The position numbers were made by a program, and so were the translations under genes. A model generated the notes under the pieces. That model did no database searches and was not told the DNA's origin. It saw only the letters and a list, made by a program, of their open reading frames with translations. 64,000 nt of DNA from an uncultured Oscillospiraceae bacterium (lineage in GTDB: Bacteria; Bacillota; Clostridia; Oscillospirales; Ruminococcaceae): positions 21,166-85,165 of the forward strand of contig CAKSEE010000006.1 in the NCBI GenBank assembly GCA_934446455.1, given 5' to 3'. Shown here one piece after another: positions 15,358 through 23,819 of this stretch; the stretch's first letter is position 1; the number at the start of each line of letters is the position of its first letter.

Positions 15358-16752
15358 GTGAGCTTTGTGGCGGTTGAGGTAAAAACCGAAAGCATTGACA
15401 TAAACGGGCAGGACGTGCTTCTCGTGTGCGTCAGCGGCGGCTCGTGCGCTATCGGCACGTGCTCTGCGGGACATCTTTCGCGCGACAGGGACGCCTCCTC
15501 GCTCACGCGTATATTCTACATGGGAAACGAGCCTGTGATAAGCCTTGTCTGCCCGAATAACGGCAGCGTTCATTCGGACAAGCTGCTGTCCTTTTCCCCG
15601 GGGTTTCAGGGGGTGGAGCTGCCGTTCCGCGACGCGCTGATGGAGGGCTTTATGCGGCTCAACCGCGGCGATTCTGCCGAGGCGGCGCTGCGCGATATGT
15701 TCGCTATGCTCTCTGACGGAGTATATGCGGTCTACACAAGCGAATACTACCCGACCGACGGCAGCGGGGCGCTCTTCTGGGGCGCGTACAACATCTCGCA
15801 CGAGGTGCATGGCACAGCGGAGCATAACCACGTTATCGGCGACTACCGCACCTACCGCCCGTGCTTTCTCGTGCCGAGCGAGCCGCTCGACCGCTATACC
15901 ACAAAGACGAAGTCCATGACGGACGAGGCGGTGAAGTCGCGGCGCATTCAGGGTATAGTATACCACCTGTCGGGGTTCCACTCAGTGCTTCTTAAGGGGC
16001 ATCACGGCGCGGTGTCCTGCGTTGACTGCGGCATTCCGTTCAGGTGCGCGGTTATCGAGAAGATAAACGAGCCGTACACCGACCTGCCCGCACCCATAGC
16101 GCCTCCCCCCGCCGAGGGCGAGACCGGGCAGGAAGCGCAGCCCGCTCCTCCCGTTCAGGAACAGCGCGGCATAACGGGCTTCCGCAGCGCCTCGGTAAAG
16201 GTGCCGCTTGCGATATTCCCCAAGGAAATGCTGCGCCACCTGCTTGAAACGCGCTTTGAGTACAAGCCCGAGCAGTACCGCACGCTGATATCAAAGCTCA
16301 ACACCGTGCGCAGGAAATCCGTGAGCAACGCGGTAGTGGCGCACAGCATTCTTGAAAAATGCGATAGGCTGCCCGACTGCGAAATGGTCGAGAGCGCAAA
16401 CGCGCTTGACGGGCTGACGGACGAGCAGCTCAACTGCCTGCTTGCGGGCGACGTTGAGTGCGACGGAAGGCTCATCATCTCCCCGAACTACTACACAAGC
16501 GTTGTTACAGCGTGCAATTACCTGCACTTCCACGACAAGGAGCGCTTTATAGATTTCGCCGTTGCGATTATGAACAACCCCGCGCTCTCAGCAACGCACG
16601 AGTACATTGCGCGGCGCGTGTCCAGACTCGAGCATAACGCAAAGGTCTACGGCTTCTTCAAATCCGCGCTTAAAAGCGGCAGCGACGCATACGAAAAAAT
16701 CATCGTCCCCGCAGGCGAATACGTCCGCGAGTACGAGCAGCAGGACGAATAA
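15358..16752 (+). CDS. 464-residue soluble protein, unknown function
   Basis: No signal peptide and no membrane segment. An N-terminal beta-rich domain (about 1-230) contains GSCAIGTCSAG and an LFWGAYNISHEVHG segment. A Pro/Glu/Ala-rich linker at about 240-265 (PAPIAPPPAEGE region) joins it to a helical C-terminal domain (280-464) with a FPKEMLRHLLETR start and regularly spaced Leu/Tyr, possibly HEAT-like or all-alpha. The start is GTG at 15358 (AAGGG upstream) or GTG at 15367 (GGTGAG upstream); neither is decisive. It is paired with the YcxB-like membrane protein and ends in a strong shared terminator. I do not recognise the family. Confidence 0.7.
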   Translation: MSFVAVEVKTESIDINGQDVLLVCVSGGSCAIGTCSAGHLSRDRDASSLTRIFYMGNEPVISLVCPNNGSVHSDKLLSFSPGFQGVELPFRDALMEGFMRLNRGDSAEAALRDMFAMLSDGVYAVYTSEYYPTDGSGALFWGAYNISHEVHGTAEHNHVIGDYRTYRPCFLVPSEPLDRYTTKTKSMTDEAVKSRRIQGIVYHLSGFHSVLLKGHHGAVSCVDCGIPFRCAVIEKINEPYTDLPAPIAPPPAEGETGQEAQPAPPVQEQRGITGFRSASVKVPLAIFPKEMLRHLLETRFEYKPEQYRTLISKLNTVRRKSVSNAVVAHSILEKCDRLPDCEMVESANALDGLTDEQLNCLLAGDVECDGRLIISPNYYTSVVTACNYLHFHDKERFIDFAVAIMNNPALSATHEYIARRVSRLEHNAKVYGFFKSALKSGSDAYEKIIVPAGEYVREYEQQDE

Positions 16753-16767
16753 ACAAAATACATGAAA

Positions 16768-16796
16768 GCCCCGCAGCGCTTGCTGCGGGGCATTTT
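16768..16796. terminator. Terminator between convergent genes
   Basis: Perfect stem GCCCCGCAGC / GCTGCGGGGC with a GCTT loop (16768-16791), followed on the plus strand by ATTTTTG. It ends the 14480-16752 transcript and lies directly behind the minus-strand CotH gene, so it probably works in both directions. Confidence 0.88.
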
Positions 16797-16798
16797 TG

Positions 16799-19159
16799 TT
16801 ATCTTATTGTGTATTTACCGCTGTCAAGGCGGACGTACGTCCTGCCTGCGGGTATTTCGGGTATCGGCACGCTTTGCAGTATCTGCCCGTTCTTGTCGGA
16901 GAGAATGAGCGTTTCGCCCGCCTTGAGCGAGAACGAAGCCTGCACCTGCATGAGCGCGTCCTCGGTCTTGTTGTTCTTCATTACAATAAGCAGCTCGGAG
17001 TTCGGCTCTATCTTGACGTCGGGCAGCGCCCAGCGCGTAAGGTCATCCTCGCCGTCGGTAAGGTACAGCCCCGCTGTTGAAGCCGCCTCCTCGTTCGGGT
17101 TGTAAAGCCTTATCCAGCCCGCGCCCTTTTCGGTGCATAGGGCGCTCACGCGGAGCGGCTCGCCGTGCAGCTCCCTGCGCTCCACAACAAGCTTTGCGGT
17201 TACCCTGCCGTCCTGCGCCATGTCCGCGGTTATACGCACCTCGGGCGTTTCGTAGTCCGCGCCGTTTATCTCCCACTTAACAAAAGCGTAGTCGTCAAAC
17301 GGCTGCGCGCTTATCGTAACGCCGCACTGCGTAAAGTAAGATCCGCTCACAATGCCGCCCACGGTTTTCTGCGTGCCGAGCGCAGCCTGCGCGCCGCGCG
17401 TTCCCGTTACGGATATGTCGTAATACTCCGCCTCGTACCCGAAGTTTCTGCAAAGGTCCTTAAGCACCACCCTTGCGCGCTTCTCCGCAAAGTCGCGTAT
17501 CTGCTGCCTGCTGTCCGCAAACGTCCACTCGTTCGCCCATTCGCTTGTTATGCCGTGATTGAGCGCGTACATCTGCTCGCTGTCGCTCTTTTCGCACAGC
17601 TCGTCAAGCGTTTCAAGTATATTTTCGGTGCTGAACGCTCCCGCCATAAGGTCGCACAGCGTGTCAGACAGCTTCTCGCACATATCCTCGCGCGTGAGCA
17701 GCGCCTTGAGCATTGCGCTCTCGCCGCTCATGTGCGCGCCCGAAAGCAGGTCGGACAGCGTGCGCAGCGTGTGACCCTCGCCGTAAAGCCCCCACGCGTA
17801 CTCCGCGTCAAAAAACAGAAAGCGCCATCTGCCGTCCATTTTCTCGCTTGTAAGCTCCTCGCCCTCCTCGGGGTAGTAGCGGTACGCCTTGTAGTTGTTG
17901 CCGGGCCAGTCCTTGTTGGATATGAAAATCTGCATTGCATAGTATTGCATGAGGTCCTCTATATCAACAAGCCCGCAGAACTCCTCAAAGGTTTTGTCGT
18001 CGGTGAGGTCGCGGTTGTATATGTAGTCCGTAACCACCGCGAAGTCCGCAAGGGCGCGTTCGCTGCCCTCCTCGGGATTTTCGGTGTTGGCTACTATCTC
18101 GTACCGGTCCTTATTGCCGCCGTACTGCGTTGCAAGGTAGTCCTCGTTGTAGTTTTCGTGCAGCCACGCAAAGCCGTAGTATTCGCCGTTCAGGAACACC
18201 GCCGCAGGGGTTGTGTGCTGCGTTGAGGAATAGCCGTAGTCGCGCGCAAGCTGCTGCGACAGCTCGTCGCGCACGCCCGCAAACTCGCGGTCGTTGGCGC
18301 CGTTGCGAAGCACAATGCGGTCGTACTCCGAAATGGGAACGCCCGCCTCCGTTACGGCGTCGGGGAAGAACGCGTACTTGAACTTGCCGTTTTTGGGGTC
18401 GTATTCCTTTCGCGCTATAAGCTTCAGCGATTTCTGGCTCACCACGCGCGAGTATCCGCCGACTATGCGCACTCCCGCCGCCTGCGAAATAACGTTGTCG
18501 CCGCCGCTCTCAAATACCTCGACGTATATGTCGCGCTCGGCTTCCCTGCCCGACATATAGTAGTTGCCCGGCGCGTTGTAGGGTATCTCCTCGCCCCGGT
18601 GTTCCTTTACATAGTCGTCGTAAATCTTTCCGGGAACGGCTATGCCGTACTCGTAGTCGTAGAGGTTGTACGGGTCAGTTGACAGCACGAAAACAAGCGT
18701 GTCCTCGCCGAAGCGCTCCGCGACGCCGCGCCCCGTAACAAAGCTGCGCGTGTATATATCCGAGCGTCCGCCGTCGTTTACGCACAGCGCCTTTATCGTG
18801 GTCGCGCGCACCTCGCCGCCCGCGTTTATCTCAATGGGCGCGGTGTAAAGCGCGTCGCTCTCGTCGGGGTCTGAGCCGTCGGTCGTGAAGTATATCTGCG
18901 CGCCCTTTTCCGCGGTAAGCTCAACGGCTATATTCTCCGCGTAGAACCCCGCCCTGTGCGAAAACTCAACGCCCTTTATGTGCTTTTCCTCGGGCGCGCT
19001 CTCGTCCTCGGGCGCAGAAGTCACCTGCACGAGCGAAAGACTGCCGTCCTCGTCCTCCTCAAACGACACCGTGACCTCGTCCTGCGGCTGCATGGCATAG
19101 ATTATCGCCGCCGCAGCGCCCATAAGCACCAAAACCGCCAGAATTATGTAACGCTTCAT
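16799..19159 (-). CDS. CotH-family surface protein with chitobiase-like and lamin-tail domains
   Basis: 786 residues. One N-terminal membrane segment (about 5-22) acts as an uncleaved signal anchor. Residues about 60-140 form a small beta domain of the chitobiase C-terminal type (FYAENIAVELTAEKGAQIYFTTDGSDP). The CotH domain spans about 210-600, with VRIVGGYSRVVSQKSLKL, RIVLRNGANDREFAGVRDEL, AAVFLNGEYYGFAWLHENYNEDYL and the late FFDAEYAWGLYGEG active-site-like block. The C-terminus (about 680-786) resembles a lamin-tail fold (GWIRLYNPNEEAASTAGLYLTD). CotH proteins are atypical kinases; B. subtilis CotH phosphorylates spore coat proteins, while many clostridial relatives are extracellular and linked to carbohydrate systems. 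It is the last gene of the five-gene operon starting at 23540. Confidence 0.85.
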   Translation of the reverse strand: MKRYIILAVLVLMGAAAAIIYAMQPQDEVTVSFEEDEDGSLSLVQVTSAPEDESAPEEKHIKGVEFSHRAGFYAENIAVELTAEKGAQIYFTTDGSDPDESDALYTAPIEINAGGEVRATTIKALCVNDGGRSDIYTRSFVTGRGVAERFGEDTLVFVLSTDPYNLYDYEYGIAVPGKIYDDYVKEHRGEEIPYNAPGNYYMSGREAERDIYVEVFESGGDNVISQAAGVRIVGGYSRVVSQKSLKLIARKEYDPKNGKFKYAFFPDAVTEAGVPISEYDRIVLRNGANDREFAGVRDELSQQLARDYGYSSTQHTTPAAVFLNGEYYGFAWLHENYNEDYLATQYGGNKDRYEIVANTENPEEGSERALADFAVVTDYIYNRDLTDDKTFEEFCGLVDIEDLMQYYAMQIFISNKDWPGNNYKAYRYYPEEGEELTSEKMDGRWRFLFFDAEYAWGLYGEGHTLRTLSDLLSGAHMSGESAMLKALLTREDMCEKLSDTLCDLMAGAFSTENILETLDELCEKSDSEQMYALNHGITSEWANEWTFADSRQQIRDFAEKRARVVLKDLCRNFGYEAEYYDISVTGTRGAQAALGTQKTVGGIVSGSYFTQCGVTISAQPFDDYAFVKWEINGADYETPEVRITADMAQDGRVTAKLVVERRELHGEPLRVSALCTEKGAGWIRLYNPNEEAASTAGLYLTDGEDDLTRWALPDVKIEPNSELLIVMKNNKTEDALMQVQASFSLKAGETLILSDKNGQILQSVPIPEIPAGRTYVRLDSGKYTIR

Positions 19160-19184
19160 AAATGTGTTCTCCCAAAATCATGCG

Positions 19185-20795
19185 TTATTCAGCCAGCAGC
19201 TTCTGCCTGAATACGTCCGCGAGAAGCTCGCGCCTGCCCGTTAAATACTCGTAGTCGCCGCCGTTCGGGTAAAGCCCGAACATCGGCTCATGATATGCGT
19301 GGTAGCTGAAGCTTACGCCGTTCTCGTCAAGCCAGTCCAGAACGTCCGCAGCCCACCGCTCGCCGCCGGGCGCGCCCGCCGAGGCGTTGTCCGCGCCGAA
19401 CTCCCCGAGATAAAGCGGGACGTTGTGGCTGCGCGCAAACTCCGCGCAGCTGTCGAGCCGCTCAAATATGTAGTCCCTGTTTACCGTATAAAAGCTGCGT
19501 GCAAGCGCAAGGTCCGCGTTTATGTAAGCGCTGCCGTCCTGCGCCTCCTTAAGCACATAGCCGCTGAGCGTATAGGTGCAGCCCTCAGACATGGGCACGT
19601 TTGCAAAAGCAGCCGAAAAGCTGCCGGAGTTTCCGCTTATCTTAAGGCAGCCGAGCGCCGTGCGCCCGTGCGCCGCGTCATACTCCGCCGTGCCGCTGCC
19701 GTCCGCAGACCATGTGGACGCAGGCTTTTTTTCCTCGGAAAAGTCCTCGCTCCACACAACGCGCGCGCTGCCGTCCGCAGCCGTTTCGGTGAGCTTAAGG
19801 TCGTCGTAATACGCGGCTCCGTCCCCGAGATTCCAGGCGCCCGGTGCGGGGGTAAGAACGTTCGCCGCCTCGTCTGCGGAAAGCGCCGCGCTCTCAAAGT
19901 AATGCCAACCGCCGCCCGCGTCGCTGCTTTCAAGCCCCTCGCTCCTGACATACCAGCTTATATAGTCCTCCGCGCGCAGGGTCGGGTCGGGGTAAACCAC
20001 GTTGTCGCCCGCGCTCTGGTGCGTAAAGAAAAACGGCTCGTAGAAATGCGACTCGTACACCGCAAGCGGGTCGTCCACAAGAGCGCGCAGCTCGCAGGGT
20101 ACTTCCCATTCGGTCTTGCCCGTCGTCATGTCCCTGACGGCGCACACGCCCTCTATAAAAAGCAGGTGGCGGCTGTCGTAGCGCCGTATCTCGTCGGTTA
20201 TGCGCTGCATAAGCTCGTCGCACTGCGCAACCGTTTTTTCCATTGTGGAAAGCTTGGGCACGACAGGCTCGTTTATCAGCCCGTAGCCTATAACGGCGGT
20301 TTCGTCCGCACAGCGCTTTGCAATTTCGCCCCAGAGCGCCGTAAGCCGCTTCTTGTTCTCCTCGTCCGTCCAGAGCGCCATGCCGTTTCCCTGCGACTGG
20401 TAGCCGCCCTGCGGGTAGTGCATATTGAGTATAAGCCCTATGCCGTACTTTTCAGCCCACGCTATGTTCTGCGCGAGCATTTCAAAGCCCTCGTCCATGT
20501 AGGTATAGGGAGCGTCGTCGCTCTCAAACCAGCGGTAGTTCAGAAAAAAACGCACCGAGTTGAACCCCAGCTCCGACAGCTCCCTGTAGCTGTCCTCGCT
20601 GTGGTGGCGGTAGACCTCGTTTATGTCGTTAGTCCACACGCTGTTGCCAAAGCATATCCCCTTAAACACCGCCTTTTCGCCCTGCGAATCGACAATGTCC
20701 TGCCCGCGCACGCTGTAAAAGCCCTCCTGCGCAGGCGCGCCGCAGGTCGCCGCCGCTGTGAGCGTCAGCAGCAGCGCAAGCAATTTCTTTATCAT
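19185..20795 (-). CDS. Secreted GH5 glycoside hydrolase with an internal carbohydrate-binding-like insertion
   Basis: 536 residues with a signal peptide (MIKKLLALLLTLTAAATCG). GH5 landmarks: GICFGNSVW, LGFNSVRFFLNY, the acid/base YGLINEP (Glu176), ESHFYEPF, and the nucleophile LYLGEFGADN (Glu465), then FSYHAYHEP. The acid/base and nucleophile are 289 residues apart, against roughly 100-130 in typical GH5 enzymes. The extra 160-170 residues (about 270-440) look like a beta-sandwich binding module (AAYYDDLKLTE, GCLKISGNSGSFSAAF, CTYTLSGYV). The module is therefore inserted in the TIM barrel rather than appended. GGAGG lies 4 nt before the start, and the ORF overlaps the thioesterase stop by 4 nt. 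Substrate unknown; a beta-glucan or mannan is likely by family. Confidence 0.88.
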   Translation of the reverse strand: MIKKLLALLLTLTAAATCGAPAQEGFYSVRGQDIVDSQGEKAVFKGICFGNSVWTNDINEVYRHHSEDSYRELSELGFNSVRFFLNYRWFESDDAPYTYMDEGFEMLAQNIAWAEKYGIGLILNMHYPQGGYQSQGNGMALWTDEENKKRLTALWGEIAKRCADETAVIGYGLINEPVVPKLSTMEKTVAQCDELMQRITDEIRRYDSRHLLFIEGVCAVRDMTTGKTEWEVPCELRALVDDPLAVYESHFYEPFFFTHQSAGDNVVYPDPTLRAEDYISWYVRSEGLESSDAGGGWHYFESAALSADEAANVLTPAPGAWNLGDGAAYYDDLKLTETAADGSARVVWSEDFSEEKKPASTWSADGSGTAEYDAAHGRTALGCLKISGNSGSFSAAFANVPMSEGCTYTLSGYVLKEAQDGSAYINADLALARSFYTVNRDYIFERLDSCAEFARSHNVPLYLGEFGADNASAGAPGGERWAADVLDWLDENGVSFSYHAYHEPMFGLYPNGGDYEYLTGRRELLADVFRQKLLAE

Positions 20796-21226
20796 GCGTC
20801 CTCCTCGTCAAGCCGGGCGTTTTCAGCCATCGTGCGGTAAAGCACGGGCATTTTCTTCGCCATGTTAAGTGGGCGGAAGGTCTGCGCGTCCACAAAGCCG
20901 TGGCTGCTTGTACCCGTGCATAAAAGCGCGCCGCTTTTCGCGTTCACCGCCTCGTAGGAAAACTCTATGCGCGCAGGCGTAAGTCGCGTTATTTTCGAGG
21001 TTATCGCAATAACGTCGTCATATTTGGCGGGGGCGCGGTAGCGGCAGCTTATGCCCGTTACGGGCAGCATTACCCCGCCCTTTTCCATGTCGGAATAGCT
21101 CATGCCCGCCGCCTTGATGTAATCGGTGCGCGCAATCTCAAACCACACGGGGTAAACCGCATGGTGAACAACGCCCATGCAGTCCGTTTCGGCGTAGCGT
21201 ACTGTTACCTCGGTCTTATGCGCCAT
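20792..21226 (-). CDS. Acyl-CoA thioesterase (YbgC/FadM-type hotdog fold)
   Basis: 144 residues. The opening VRYAETDCMGVVHHAVYPVWFEIARTDYI is the diagnostic 4HBT motif, with the catalytic Asp (ETDCMG) and the VHH loop. It hydrolyses an acyl-CoA or similar thioester. It is flanked with 2-nt and 4-nt-overlap junctions by the SDR and GH5 genes, so it is translated as part of the same operon. Why a thioesterase travels with glycan-active proteins is unclear; it may be operon hitch-hiking. Confidence 0.9.
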   Translation of the reverse strand: MAHKTEVTVRYAETDCMGVVHHAVYPVWFEIARTDYIKAAGMSYSDMEKGGVMLPVTGISCRYRAPAKYDDVIAITSKITRLTPARIEFSYEAVNAKSGALLCTGTSSHGFVDAQTFRPLNMAKKMPVLYRTMAENARLDEEDA

Positions 21227-21228
21227 GG

Positions 21229-21996
21229 TCAGAACCTCTCTCTCGACGACTGGAAAAGCCTTGTGAAGTATGCAAGCACACCCTCGGGAACAAGCCTTAA
21301 GAGCGCTATTCCCACGCGCTCAACTGGGTCCGTCGTTATAAGCAGCCTCCCCGCGAACATCTCGCACACCGCCTTTTCCGCAACCTGCGCGCTCGGCATG
21401 GGCTGCACGGCAAAGCGCACCCTCGCCGTGTCGATAAACTCCGTTGCAACGGGCCCCGGGCAGAGCATGGAAAGGTGAACGTCGCTGTGTTCCGCGCGCA
21501 TCTCCTCTGCAACCGCCTGCGTCATGCGCACAACGTAAGCCTTGCTTGCATAGTACGACGAAAAGCACGGTCCCGCCATAAATCCTGCAAGGCTCGCGGT
21601 GTTGAGGATATAGCCGTAGTTGCGCTTTCTGAAATCCCGCAAAAACAGCTTGAAAAGAATGTGGAACGCCACAACGTTCACGTCGAGCATAGAAAGCTCG
21701 CGGTCGAGGTCGGTGTCGCAAAGCTCCCCGAAAACGCCGAAGCCCGCGTTGTTCACGAATATGTCTATGTCGTATTTCTTAACGCGGCGGTAAAGCTCGA
21801 TACACTGCTTTCTGTCCGAAAGGTCGGCTGCAATGTACATCGCCTTTACGCCGTATTTTTCCGTAAGCTCCTCCTTAAGCTCGCGCAGCCTGTCCACGCG
21901 CCTTGCGGTGAGTATAACGTTTATCCCGTGCTTCGCGAGCGAGCGCGCCATGTCACGCCCGAGCCCCGAGCTTGCACCTGTTACCAAAGCTATCAT
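21229..21996 (-). CDS. Short-chain dehydrogenase/reductase
   Basis: 255 residues with a classical SDR layout. The NAD(P)-binding TGASSGLGRDMARSLA is at about residues 6-22, with Arg residues after the second strand (TARRVDRL) favouring NADP. NNAGFGVFGE follows, then catalytic Ser in NTASLAG, and YASKAY (Tyr-x-x-x-Lys) at about 149-155. The C-terminal tail is long and hydrophobic/basic, as in membrane-associated DltE-like SDRs. It lies 41 nt after the esterase gene. Substrate unknown. Confidence 0.9.
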   Translation of the reverse strand: MIALVTGASSGLGRDMARSLAKHGINVILTARRVDRLRELKEELTEKYGVKAMYIAADLSDRKQCIELYRRVKKYDIDIFVNNAGFGVFGELCDTDLDRELSMLDVNVVAFHILFKLFLRDFRKRNYGYILNTASLAGFMAGPCFSSYYASKAYVVRMTQAVAEEMRAEHSDVHLSMLCPGPVATEFIDTARVRFAVQPMPSAQVAEKAVCEMFAGRLLITTDPVERVGIALLRLVPEGVLAYFTRLFQSSRERF

Positions 21997-22037
21997 TTTA
22001 TCTGTTCCTCCGTCGGATAATGCAATTATTGTCTTAA

Positions 22038-23540
22038 TCAGAACGCCGTCATCCTGAACGGCGCGAGCGGCAGCCCATAGCGCCCGTAAACAGGCACCTC
22101 GCCATAGTTCGTCCAGAGATATCTTACCCCGCGCGGCTGCGTGATATTCTGCGCGAAAACGCGTATCTTCGCGCCCTCAAGCTCAAACTGCGCAGGAACG
22201 TACTTCCCGTCCTCGCCGCATATCTCGAAGCACGGCGCCTCGCACTTGAGCACAAAGCCGCCGCCCGCGTGCCTGAACGAGATAACAACGTCGTTCCCGC
22301 GCCACAGCGCCCTGTCCGCCACGGGCGCGTTCGCCCCGTCGCAACCGCCGTAGAACCGCGCAAGCGCCTGTAACGCAAAGCGGTGTCCCACGGGCTTTTT
22401 GTTCTTCGGGTGTATCTCGTTGAACTCGCCGCAGTCGATAAGCACGGCGATTCCCATGTTCTTTACGGTGTTGAACGCCCTCATCTGCGCCTCGCGGATA
22501 AGGCACCAGTTCTTCCTGTCCTCGTCGGCGCTCCAGCGGTGCATGGGAAGCTGCGCGCAGATAAACGGCAGCCTGTCGTCGTGCCAGTCCTCGCGCCAGT
22601 TGCGTATAAGCTGCGTAAAGAGCGTGTAGTACATCTCGGGACGGTGGTCGTCGCTCTCCCCCTGATAGTAGATGAAGCCCTTAATCGTGTACGGGCATAC
22701 GCGCTCTATCATGCTCTCATGCAGAACGCCGGGCGACATGGGGTTCACGGGGGCGGCGGGACCGGGATAGAGGTTAGGCCCGCAGTATTCAAGGCAGCCG
22801 TCCCATGTGGGGTCGGGCGTGTTGGCGTAGTATTCCGCGCTCTTCTTCTCCCACGCGGAGTGGTACTGCTGATACTCGCGGTACGCCTTTACAAGCTCCT
22901 CGCGCGTCTTTCCCGCTACCGCCCTGTCGTATTCCCCGAAATAGACCGCCGTTTCGCCGCGGGCGTATTCGCGCTTCATCCACGCGCTTGCGGAAGTGCC
23001 GCCCCAGTTGCAGCCGATTATGCCGACCGTAACGCCAAGGCGCTGCGAGAGCTCCTTTGCGAAAAAGTAGCCCACAGCGCTCCACGCGCGTGCGCTCTGC
23101 TTGTCAGAGAACGGCCGCCATGCGCTGTTTCGCTCGCACTCCTCAAAATCGTCGTCGCCGAGGGCGCGCTTCGGCGTGTAGTAAAAGCGCACGTTCACAT
23201 CGCCGTCGTGTTCGATTGCGTCCATGCCGCCCGTGCAGTTCTGAAGCTCGTACTCCATGTTGCTCTGCCCGCCCGCAAGCCACACCTCGCCTATAGCAAC
23301 GTTTGTGAACGTAAGCGTCTGCGCGCCGCACGTCACGGTCATTTCCACGCCCGTGCGCTCAGACATCGGCGGGAGCACCGCAAGCCACCTGCCGCCGCGC
23401 ACAGTGCAGCTCGCCGTGCTGCCGCAAAGGCTTACAGTAACAACGCTGCCATCCTCGCCCGTGCCGAATACGTTTATGTTCTTGCCGCGCTGTAACACCA
23501 TGTCGTTGCTGAACACCGCAGCCGTTCTGAATCCGCTCAT
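22038..23540 (-). CDS. Sialate O-acetylesterase-like SGNH/SASA esterase
   Basis: 500 residues. Family landmarks are the opening FSNDMVLQRGKNINVFG, the nucleophile block VWLAGGQSNMEY (Ser in GQSNM, about residue 93), VGIIGCNWGGTSASAW, the YYQGESDD block and the late IHPKNKKPVGHRFALQALA (catalytic Asp/Glu-His region). Such enzymes remove acetyl groups from sialic acids or plant polysaccharides. There is no signal peptide, so it probably acts in the cytoplasm on imported acetylated sugars. It is the first gene of a five-gene operon behind a consensus promoter with a cre-like site. Confidence 0.9.
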   Translation of the reverse strand: MSGFRTAAVFSNDMVLQRGKNINVFGTGEDGSVVTVSLCGSTASCTVRGGRWLAVLPPMSERTGVEMTVTCGAQTLTFTNVAIGEVWLAGGQSNMEYELQNCTGGMDAIEHDGDVNVRFYYTPKRALGDDDFEECERNSAWRPFSDKQSARAWSAVGYFFAKELSQRLGVTVGIIGCNWGGTSASAWMKREYARGETAVYFGEYDRAVAGKTREELVKAYREYQQYHSAWEKKSAEYYANTPDPTWDGCLEYCGPNLYPGPAAPVNPMSPGVLHESMIERVCPYTIKGFIYYQGESDDHRPEMYYTLFTQLIRNWREDWHDDRLPFICAQLPMHRWSADEDRKNWCLIREAQMRAFNTVKNMGIAVLIDCGEFNEIHPKNKKPVGHRFALQALARFYGGCDGANAPVADRALWRGNDVVISFRHAGGGFVLKCEAPCFEICGEDGKYVPAQFELEGAKIRVFAQNITQPRGVRYLWTNYGEVPVYGRYGLPLAPFRMTAF

Positions 23541-23579
23541 ATCTCAAATGTCCTTTCGCCTGCTTTTGTGGGAGTTTTC

Positions 23580-23593
23580 TGAAAACGTTCCCA
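23580..23593. promoter_or_regulatory. cre-like (CcpA) operator at the esterase-operon start site
   Basis: TGAAAACGTTCCCA fits the catabolite-responsive element consensus TGWAANCGNTNWCA with one mismatch. It lies where the minus-strand transcript should begin (about 6-18 bp past the -10), a position suited to repression. Assignment is by motif and context only. Confidence 0.55.
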
Positions 23594-23598
23594 TTCTT

Positions 23599-23627
23599 AT
23601 TTTACAGCTTTATCTCACGAATGTCAA
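23599..23627 (-). promoter_or_regulatory. Sigma-A promoter of the esterase-SDR-thioesterase-GH5-CotH operon
   Basis: Minus-strand perfect TTGACA (23622-23627), 17-bp spacer, TAAAAT (23599-23604). No terminator was seen between 23540 and 16799, and the gaps are 41, 2, -4 and 25 nt. Confidence 0.85.
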
Positions 23628-23650
23628 GGCATATTTATAAGCTGCTGCGA

Positions 23651-23672
23651 AAAACCCCCCGATGTGGGTTTT
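23651..23672. repeat. Inverted repeat between divergent promoters
   Basis: AAAACCC / GGGTTTT with an 8-bp centre, midway between the esterase and Rrf2 promoters. It could be an operator or a chance palindrome. Nothing else gene-like is visible in 23541-23819. Confidence 0.35.
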
Positions 23673-23747
23673 CCGCCGAAACATCTCAGCTGCGAGCGGA
23701 CATTTTTCAAAAAAACGTTATATTCCAGAAAAATTTGCGAAAAGGGC

Positions 23748-23776
23748 TTGAAAACCTACTAAACCTATGGTAGAAT
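23748..23776 (+). promoter_or_regulatory. Promoter and probable Rrf2 operator of the rrf2-mnmA operon
   Basis: TTGAAA (23748-23753), 17-bp spacer, TAGAAT (23771-23776). The spacer and -10 contain CTACTAAACCTATGGTAG, an imperfect palindrome similar to ACTA/TAGT half-sites bound by IscR-type Rrf2 regulators, which suggests autoregulation. Confidence 0.65.
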
Positions 23777-23819
23777 AGTAAATAGAGGCTTACGGAAGCC
23801 TGCAAAGGAGCGAATGAAC

